Shown: positions 58,858 through 64,000 of the stretch, piece by piece
Layout of the letters: every line of letters begins with the position of its first letter
Position numbering within the stretch: position 1 is the first letter of the stretch
Assembly: GCA_041389725.1 (NCBI GenBank)
Contig: JAWKRG010000005.1
Location: 186,001 to 250,000, forward strand
Length of the DNA stretch: 64,000 nt
Direction: 5' to 3'
DNA from: Polyangiaceae bacterium
Lineage (GTDB): Bacteria; Myxococcota_A; Polyangia; Polyangiales; Polyangiaceae
The notes under the pieces: model-generated
Told to the model about the DNA's origin: nothing
Databases searched by the model: none
The model's input: only the letters and a program-made list of their open reading frames with translations
Position numbers and translations under genes: made by a program

Positions 58858-59976
58858 TCATGGCAGGTTGCGTACGCAGCGGGCGCGATAGGTTTCGCTG
58901 AAGGGCTTGCTCGGTGCGACGAAGAGATAGCCTGAGCCGTCGGCAAAGTTGATGAATCGAGCCTCCGATGGCTTCGGTTGGTAGGGCGTCGAAGTCCAAT
59001 AGGGCTCGGGCGGTGTGGTCCCGAAGACGGCCTCGGAGATCGCTGGAGAGTCTGCTTGGTCGTCAACGATCGTGGAAAGCTCTTTGGCCGTCGGAACGCG
59101 CCAATCGTCGAAACCCGCGAAAGAAAGAGACTCGCAGTGAGCTAGAGCTCCCGACCACGAGTACTTCGCATTCTCGGGTGCACGTTCCCACATGAGTCCA
59201 GTACTGATGCTCGTGACGACGCCGCAGGGTGCGTCCAGCGCAAACGGAGCTGCGGTCAGCAAGGGTCCTTTCACGCAGCGTGCACGAAACTTGGATAGCG
59301 AGCCTGTCTTACCCCAGGTGCCGAAGTTTCCGTTTGATTCGCTTACCACCCACGCCTGTCCACTTGGGTTCTTTGCGTCCTCAGTCGCGGTCCAGACATT
59401 GGCATTGATGCCGGGAATGGCGTCAAACTCGACTGGAACTGCGTAGCCCGCCCCGTGATCTAGTAGCGAAATCACCTCGAGGCGGGAGGGCACGCGCCAA
59501 TTCGTCCCAAGGCCAGTGCAGTAGGCGTCCACGTCGGGCCACTCCGCCTCGGGCCCATAGTCCTTTTGCCACACCAGCCCGGTGATGGCGTCAGTGATCT
59601 CATTGCCGTTCACCGTGAAGCTGGGCACGTGAATCTGCTTGCTGCCGTCTTCTCCCGCTGTGCAGCTTCCCCCCGCACAAAACTTCGTGAGCGAATCCGG
59701 CCACTGCCCAATCGGTCCCGCATCGAGTGAAATACCGCAGGTGCCTGCCGCGCCTCCGCTACCGCTCGCGCCGCCAGTGCCGCTCGCGCCGCCAGTGCCG
59801 CTCGCGCCGCCGCTCCCGCTCGTGCCGCCGCCACCGCCTGCACCGCCCGTTGTTCCCCCTCCGCCGCTCGCGCCAGCGCTGCCTCCCGCGCTTGGAGAAC
59901 TCCCCTTGCTTTTTGATGAACAGCCGCCAGCCAAACAGACGACGGGAACTATCAGCCAGGCCAAGCGACTCGACAT
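58858..59976 (-). CDS. DUF1566-domain surface lipoprotein B
   Basis: 372 residues. MSSRLAWLIVPVVCLAGGC is the lipoprotein signal, then SSKSKGSSPSAGGSAGASG and a Gly/Ser/Thr linker. DUF1566 units: DAITGLVWQKDYG with NWRVPSRLEVISLLDHG, and ISTGLMWERAPEN with DWRVPTAKELSTIVDD; it ends YRARCVRNLP as in its paralogue. The ATG at 59976 is preferred to the TTG at 59985. A hairpin or operator lies 36 bp upstream. The pair arose by tandem duplication. Confidence 0.88.
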   Translation of the reverse strand: MSSRLAWLIVPVVCLAGGCSSKSKGSSPSAGGSAGASGGGGTTGGAGGGGGTSGSGGASGTGGASGTGGASGSGGAAGTCGISLDAGPIGQWPDSLTKFCAGGSCTAGEDGSKQIHVPSFTVNGNEITDAITGLVWQKDYGPEAEWPDVDAYCTGLGTNWRVPSRLEVISLLDHGAGYAVPVEFDAIPGINANVWTATEDAKNPSGQAWVVSESNGNFGTWGKTGSLSKFRARCVKGPLLTAAPFALDAPCGVVTSISTGLMWERAPENAKYSWSGALAHCESLSFAGFDDWRVPTAKELSTIVDDQADSPAISEAVFGTTPPEPYWTSTPYQPKPSEARFINFADGSGYLFVAPSKPFSETYRARCVRNLP

Positions 59977-60011
59977 GGACGACAAGCTTAGCAGTCGCCG
60001 AACTCGGGGCG

Positions 60012-60036
60012 CAAACGGCAGCCCGTTAGCCGTTTG
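60012..60036 (-). terminator. Inverted repeat between the symporter and DUF1566 lipoprotein B
   Basis: CAAACGGC and GCCGTTTG, perfect 8-bp arms with a 9-base loop. It could end the symporter transcript or be an operator for the lipoprotein gene, whose start is 36 bp away. Confidence 0.4.
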
Positions 60037-60087
60037 AGTCGGTTCGATGAATGCGGGACGACCAGCGGCCGTCGCCGTGTTTGAACC

Positions 60088-61692
60088 TCAGACCAGGGGT
60101 GAATTCGCCAAGCGCGCGCGCGGGCTCAGCGCGCGTGCCGACACTAGAGACAGAGTCAGCATGGCTGCGCTGGTGATCAGTCCGTAGGTCGCGGTCACGG
60201 CAGGGTTGAGTAGGCCGCCCTGCACCGCCTCCGAGTCGAGGGCCCAGGATAGCCAGCCGAATTGACGTACGTCATGCCCGGCGCCGGTCGCCCAAGTGGC
60301 CAACAGATAGAGCGCGAAGTGAACGCCGAGGCCCGACACCGCGCTGATCCATGCCGAACGCGCGCTCATCTCGCGCACGAAGATGCCACCGGCAATGGGC
60401 ACTGCGCTTGCCGCCACGATGCCGTACACGCCGACCATGCCGAAGATGCCGAGCAGCTTGGGCGGGTGCAGTGCGATGGCGAAAGCCGCGATGCCTATCA
60501 GCACCAGGATCACCTGACTGGCGCGATGGGCGATGTGGGCGCGCTGCTCGGCGCTCTTCTCCGCCAGGAAGCGCTTCTCTGCCAAGGGCGTGAACAGGTC
60601 GTGGGCGGCGATGCTGGACAGCGCGACCAAGATGCCGTCCAGAGTACTCATGCCCGCCGCGAGCAACGCGACCGTCACTACCGCGAGGGACGCAGGACCA
60701 AAGCTCTTCGCCAGGTACACTGCCATCACGCGGTCCTGGCTGAAGGCGCCGGTGGCGGGATTGACGAAGGCCTCCGCGGGCAAGTTCATCAAGCGCGCGT
60801 AGATGCCGACCAAGAGCAGCGCCGTGAACACGAGCGACACCGCGACGCAGACGCCGAGGTAGCGACGCACCTCGCGGTCCGTCTTCACGTAGAGCGCCTT
60901 GGTCAAGATGTGGGGCTGGCAGACCAAGGCAAAGCCGATCAGAAAGCCGCTGACCCAGACGCTGAAGGTGCTGCCGAAGAGCGGGCTCTTGGCGTTGACC
61001 CAAGTCACCAGGTTGGGATCCTGCGCCGCCAGCGCTGCGCTGACCGCTTCCGTCCCGCCGCTCAGATACTTGAATCCGCTGGCGACGATCAGGCCACCGA
61101 CTGCGACCATCACGATCCCTTGAAGCGTGTTGGTGTAGGCATGAGCGTAGGTGCCGCCGACGAACACGTAGCTGAACACGAAGACGACCGTGAGTAGGAG
61201 GCTCGCCTGGTTCGACAGACCCAAGGTCTGCTGCATCACGATGCTGATGCCGCCGATGATCAGCACCACGAAAGAGAGGCTCAGCAGGTTGACGAGCGCG
61301 AAGAAGGTTCGCAGCCCGCGAGAGCCAAAGCGCTCGCTCATCCACTGCGGCAGGGTCAGGGCTCGTACCTTTTCGCCGAAGCGGCGAAAGCCGAAGCTGA
61401 GGGCGAAGAGCCCGACCACGATGCCGCCGCCGGCCGCGATGCCCAGGTGCGCGATGGCCGATAGCCCGTGCACGTAGACGAAGCCTGGGTTGATGACGAA
61501 GGTTGCGGTGCTGGCGATGCTGGCCGCCAAGGTGATCCCCACGACCCAGGCCGGCAGATCTCCCGAACCCACGGAGAAGCTCGCGATGTCCGTGGTCTTC
61601 TTGTGACCGCGCCACGCCAAGTAGCCCGTGGCCACCATGTAGACCGCGAACAGCGCCCAGACCAGCGGTCGCTCACTGAACATCGAGAACAT
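60088..61692 (-). CDS. Sodium:solute symporter (SSS family)
   Basis: 534 residues with about 13 membrane helices. DFASFSVGSGDLPAW-like N-terminus (IASFSVGSGDLPAWVVG), LASIASTATFVINPGFVY, QPHILTKALYVKTDREVRRY and AAGMSTLDGILVALSS (sodium-site region) are typical of the SSS family, close to pantothenate- and monocarboxylate-type members. Substrate unknown; a position at the end of the polyhydroxyalkanoate operon would suit uptake of a short organic acid. It starts 70 bp after the SDR stop, with a strong hairpin between. Confidence 0.87.
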   Translation of the reverse strand: MFSMFSERPLVWALFAVYMVATGYLAWRGHKKTTDIASFSVGSGDLPAWVVGITLAASIASTATFVINPGFVYVHGLSAIAHLGIAAGGGIVVGLFALSFGFRRFGEKVRALTLPQWMSERFGSRGLRTFFALVNLLSLSFVVLIIGGISIVMQQTLGLSNQASLLLTVVFVFSYVFVGGTYAHAYTNTLQGIVMVAVGGLIVASGFKYLSGGTEAVSAALAAQDPNLVTWVNAKSPLFGSTFSVWVSGFLIGFALVCQPHILTKALYVKTDREVRRYLGVCVAVSLVFTALLLVGIYARLMNLPAEAFVNPATGAFSQDRVMAVYLAKSFGPASLAVVTVALLAAGMSTLDGILVALSSIAAHDLFTPLAEKRFLAEKSAEQRAHIAHRASQVILVLIGIAAFAIALHPPKLLGIFGMVGVYGIVAASAVPIAGGIFVREMSARSAWISAVSGLGVHFALYLLATWATGAGHDVRQFGWLSWALDSEAVQGGLLNPAVTATYGLITSAAMLTLSLVSARALSPRARLANSPLV

Positions 61693-61723
61693 CTTCGTCG
61701 CACCTTCCCCAACAAAGACGGAA

Positions 61724-61753
61724 CGCGGCCGCCGCGCTCGGGCGGCGACCGCG
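61724..61753 (-). terminator. Strong hairpin between the SDR and symporter genes
   Basis: CGCGGCCGCCG pairs with CGGCGACCGCG (one internal mismatch) around an 8-base loop. Probably reduces read-through from the polyhydroxyalkanoate genes into the symporter gene. Confidence 0.45.
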
Positions 61754-61762
61754 CCGTCGAAC

Positions 61763-62509
61763 TCACATCGTCAAGCCGCCGTCCACGTCCACGCAGCGGC
61801 CATTGAAATAGTCACACTCGATCACGAACTTCACGGCCAGCCACAGATCCTCGGGCACGCCGATGCGGCCGACCGGGATCGCGGCGACCAAAGCGTCGCG
61901 TGCCTTCTGGTTCATGCCCTGGGTCATGGGTGTCTCGACCATGCCGGGAGCGATGGCGCCGACGCGAACGCCGTAACCGGCGAACTCGCGCGCCCAGGTG
62001 ACGGTGTTGGCAACCAGCGCGCTCTTGGCGGCGACGTAGTTCGACTGTCCGCGATTGCCATGCCGCGACACGCTGGAGATGTTCACGATCACGCCCGGCC
62101 GGGTTTCGCGTCGCACCATCTCGGCCACGACTTCACGCGCCATCAGCGTCGCGCCGGTCAGATTCACGCCAATCACCGCGTTCCAGGCGTCCGTGGACAG
62201 CGTCTTCACTTCGCCTGTGGCCTTGTCCTTCTTGACCAGCAAGCCGTCGCGGATGATGCCGGCGTTGTTGACCAGGCCGTTCAACCCGCCGAGGGAGTCC
62301 GCGGCCCAGGCCACCGCGTCGATCACGTCTTGTTCCTTGGACACGTCGACGTGACGTCGTGCGATGCCTTGTGGCAAGGCTTCGAGTCCCGCGTCGTCGA
62401 CGTCGAAAGCGGCCACCTTTGCACCCGCGGCGTGCAGTCGCTGCGCAAAGTGCGCGCCCATGCCACGAGCCCCACCCGTCACGATTACTTTCAGATCTTC
62501 GAGCTTCAT
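61763..62509 (-). CDS. Acetoacetyl-CoA / 3-oxoacyl reductase-like SDR
   Basis: 248 residues. NAD(P) site TGGARGMG (11-18), NNAG (81-84), catalytic Ser145/146, Tyr158 and Lys162 (YVAAK) are all present. Next to phasin and PhaC-type genes it would reduce acetoacetyl-CoA to 3-hydroxybutyryl-CoA, the PhaB step. The cofactor preference is not clear. Two ATGs are adjacent; the GGAGG at 62515-62519 is at 5 bases from the second (62509) and only 2 from the first, which decides the start. Confidence 0.82.
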   Translation of the reverse strand: MKLEDLKVIVTGGARGMGAHFAQRLHAAGAKVAAFDVDDAGLEALPQGIARRHVDVSKEQDVIDAVAWAADSLGGLNGLVNNAGIIRDGLLVKKDKATGEVKTLSTDAWNAVIGVNLTGATLMAREVVAEMVRRETRPGVIVNISSVSRHGNRGQSNYVAAKSALVANTVTWAREFAGYGVRVGAIAPGMVETPMTQGMNQKARDALVAAIPVGRIGVPEDLWLAVKFVIECDYFNGRCVDVDGGLTM

Positions 62510-62598
62510 CATTTCCTCCAAGAAGGAGCCCAGAACAGCGCGGGCGCGGCGTCCAGGGTCCGTGGGTTGGTCAAGCAGATGGCCGAACCAATCAATCC

Positions 62599-63558
62599 CT
62601 AGGCCAACTTGCTAGAGAGCCAGCCGGCTAGCTTCGGATACAAAGTGCTGGCGGCGCGGGGGCCGACGACGGCGCCCACGTGTCCACCGGGAATGACCAG
62701 CAGCTCCTGGTCCGTGGAGCCAGCATGCTTGCCGAGACCTTGCGCCGCGGCGGGCGGGCAGATCGTGTCGCGATCGGTAACCACGGTCAGGATGGGACAG
62801 CGAATGTTGGCGAGATCCACGCGCTCTCCCCGCACGAAGTGCTGCTTCTGCACCAGCGCGTTCTGCTGATAGAGCTCGCGGATGTAGCGAACGTAGGCCT
62901 GGGCTGGGAAGGAGATGTTCGCGCTCGCCCATTCTTCCAGGGTGCGGAACGCCTCCATCCTTTCGGGCTTGTCCAACTTGTCGAGCCAGCTCACCCATTT
63001 CGCGAGCTGCGCAGTGGGACGCAGGGCCACGAAGCCCGCCTGCATTTGCTCCGCGCGCATGTTGCCCGCCGAAGCAATCGCCTCCGGGTCGAACCAGCGG
63101 GGGTTCGTCATGTGCCCGAGGAACCCAGCTTCGGAGAAATCGATGGGGCCTGCCAGATTGACGAGTGCCTTGACGCGCTCGGGCTGAAGCGCAGCAAAGA
63201 TGCTGCTCAGAGTCCCGCCCATGCAGTAGCCGAGCACGCCAACCTGCGCGGCTCCGCTCTCGCGCTGCACGCGGCGAACCATCCGTGCCAGGCGGTCCAC
63301 GAGATCGTCCCAATCCAGGTAGCGATCTTCATCGTTGGGCGCGCCCCAATCGAGGCAGTACACGTCGAGCCCCGCGTCGACCAGAGCCGACGCCACTGAC
63401 GACCCTTGCTGGAGATCCAAGATGTACCAGCGGTTGATCAGAGACGGCACCAGCAGCACCGGTGCGGCCGCTGACTTCGCCTGGGCGCCGCGGAAGCGGT
63501 AGAGCTTCGCGGTGCCGTCGCGGAACAGGGTGTCTTTGGGCGTCGGCTCGGCGGGCAT
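62599..63558 (-). CDS. phaC: PhaC-type polyhydroxyalkanoate synthase (short, class III-like)
   Basis: 319 residues. PhaC polymerises 3-hydroxyacyl-CoA into storage polyester at the granule surface. The lipase-like box GYCMGG (Cys112) has the catalytic cysteine; TDRDTICP supplies the aspartate and GGHVGAVVG the histidine. VNWGAPN-type YCLDWGAPND and LVPSLINRWYILDL are typical. It is shorter than class I enzymes (about 560-600) and near class III length, which need a PhaE partner; the upstream small protein might be that. The ATG at 63558 is chosen over the GTG at 63564, which overlaps the previous stop. Confidence 0.85.
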   Translation of the reverse strand: MPAEPTPKDTLFRDGTAKLYRFRGAQAKSAAAPVLLVPSLINRWYILDLQQGSSVASALVDAGLDVYCLDWGAPNDEDRYLDWDDLVDRLARMVRRVQRESGAAQVGVLGYCMGGTLSSIFAALQPERVKALVNLAGPIDFSEAGFLGHMTNPRWFDPEAIASAGNMRAEQMQAGFVALRPTAQLAKWVSWLDKLDKPERMEAFRTLEEWASANISFPAQAYVRYIRELYQQNALVQKQHFVRGERVDLANIRCPILTVVTDRDTICPPAAAQGLGKHAGSTDQELLVIPGGHVGAVVGPRAASTLYPKLAGWLSSKLA

Positions 63559-63560
63559 GC

Positions 63561-63830
63561 TCACACTCCGCCGTTCATCATCTCGACGGACTTCTTGACG
63601 GTCTCCAGGCTCAGCTTCTGCCACTCGAGGGCGAGCTGGTGGGAGTAGGCCACGGACTCCTTCATCAGCTTGGCGCTCTCCTCGATGGCTTCCTGGGCGC
63701 GCTCGACGCCTTGGCCGGACAGCTTCTGCATCTGGCCATTGAGGCTTTCCAAGCGGTTCAGCTGCTCCTGGGCGGCCTTGTTCCAAGCGGTGAAAAATTG
63801 CTGCGGTTGCACAAAAGAGGGCATGAACAT
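63561..63830 (-). CDS. Phasin-like small protein
   Basis: 89 residues, predicted as amphipathic helices: FFTAWNKAAQEQLNRLESLN and AKLMKESVAYSHQLALEWQK, ending EMMNGGV. Phasins coat polyhydroxyalkanoate granules; the FVQPQQFF start is typical. It stops 2 bp before the phaC start, so they are co-transcribed. It could also play a PhaE-like part for the short synthase. A palindrome about 90 bp upstream of its ATG is a candidate PhaR site. Confidence 0.78.
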   Translation of the reverse strand: MFMPSFVQPQQFFTAWNKAAQEQLNRLESLNGQMQKLSGQGVERAQEAIEESAKLMKESVAYSHQLALEWQKLSLETVKKSVEMMNGGV

Positions 63831-63919
63831 GACAGACTTCCTTGCTTCGAGAATCAGCAGCCAACCCGGCCGCCAGTGCCCGAATCAGTAATTCCCGCTC
63901 GCAACCCTGTCAAGCAAAA

Positions 63920-63936
63920 ATGTTGCGGCGCAACAT
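63920..63936. promoter_or_regulatory. Palindrome upstream of the phasin gene, possible PhaR operator
   Basis: ATGTTGC-GGC-GCAACAT, perfect 7-bp arms with a 3-base centre. PhaR repressors of other bacteria bind TGC-N3-GCA-like palindromes in front of phasin genes. The site overlaps the last base of the upstream gene's stop codon. Confidence 0.45.
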
Positions 63937-64000
63937 CAACTGCCGCCACGTTTGCGCTTTGGCTTGCTGCGGCGCAGCTCCTTCTTCAGCGCTTCCAGCT
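63936..64000 (-). CDS. C-terminal end of an unidentified protein (5' end outside window)
   Basis: Only 20 codons are seen, reading LEALKKELRRSKPKRKRGGS and a TGA stop at 63936-63938. The highly basic tail after a helical segment is typical of a nucleic-acid-binding or granule-associated regulator. Position upstream of the phasin gene would suit a polyhydroxyalkanoate regulator or PhaE-like subunit, but the visible part is too short to name. Confidence 0.5.
   Translation of the reverse strand, partial: LEALKKELRRSKPKRKRGGS

Noticed and set aside
1..64000. tRNA, rRNA, insertion sequence, integrase or phage genes
   Set aside because: None was seen on reading both strands; tRNA detection by eye is limited and a tRNA scan would be decisive.

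Overview
This is a GC-rich, densely coded 64 kb segment, almost certainly chromosomal DNA from a myxobacterium (Myxococcota, most likely the Polyangiales side). Supporting signs are a DUF2378-type gene (49280-49870, a family I know only from myxobacteria), DUF4388 signalling proteins, a Ser/Thr kinase with a PEGA tail, FHA and FGE-fold proteins, and many surface lipoproteins with Gly/Ser/Ala-rich linkers carrying RCC1 or DUF1566 domains. No prophage, plasmid, CRISPR, rRNA or tRNA signal was found. Genes are commonly coupled through ATGA or GTGA start/stop overlaps.

Layout. 1-2.7 kb: the end of a DUF4091 glycosidase-like gene, a 56-bp dispersed repeat and a wrecked HNH endonuclease gene. 2.7-9.3 kb (minus): a Ser/Thr kinase, then an operon of an NSS amino-acid/Na+ symporter, a 30-residue membrane microprotein, an NhaC-type antiporter and an orphan DNA methyltransferase. 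9.3-11.0 kb (plus): a DAHP-synthase-like protein that has lost its active site, translationally coupled to prephenate dehydrogenase. 11-16.8 kb: paired small lipoproteins, a cyclic-nucleotide-binding protein, a GNAT enzyme, ribulose-phosphate epimerase and a HExxH lipoprotein. 16.8-21.7 kb: a MoxR / DUF58 / transglutaminase operon with a divergent ABC ATPase.

21.7-29 kb: a 17-bp minisatellite, a BioF-like enzyme, a TetR regulator, zapA followed by a probable 6S RNA, a fused shikimate kinase/3-dehydroquinate synthase, a DUF167 protein and dapF. 29-37 kb: a signalling block (degenerate receiver/GGDEF protein, DUF4388 protein, isocitrate/isopropylmalate-type dehydrogenase, and a 1203-residue receiver/DUF4388/PEGA membrane protein). 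37-46 kb: secreted or enzymatic proteins (a sulfatase-fold lipoprotein without catalytic residues, a ceramidase-like lipoprotein, a PHP hydrolase, an alpha/beta hydrolase and an unknown partner).

46-60 kb: hemerythrin, FGE-like lipoprotein, FHA protein, DUF2378 protein, then a run of surface lipoproteins: three RCC1-type, one M23 peptidase and two DUF1566-type. Four of them share one anchor and linker module attached to two different C-terminal folds. 60-64 kb (minus): a polyhydroxyalkanoate locus (phasin-like protein, PhaC-type synthase, acetoacetyl-CoA-reductase-like SDR, a sodium/solute symporter), with a palindrome upstream of the phasin that could be a PhaR operator.

The aromatic pathway is represented three times (DAHP-synthase-like, TyrA, AroK-AroB fusion). 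Three proteins look like catalytically dead members of enzyme families (DAHP synthase, sulfatase, GGDEF), which is the most unusual theme of the window. All functional calls are by reading motifs from the translated sequence; no database search was run.
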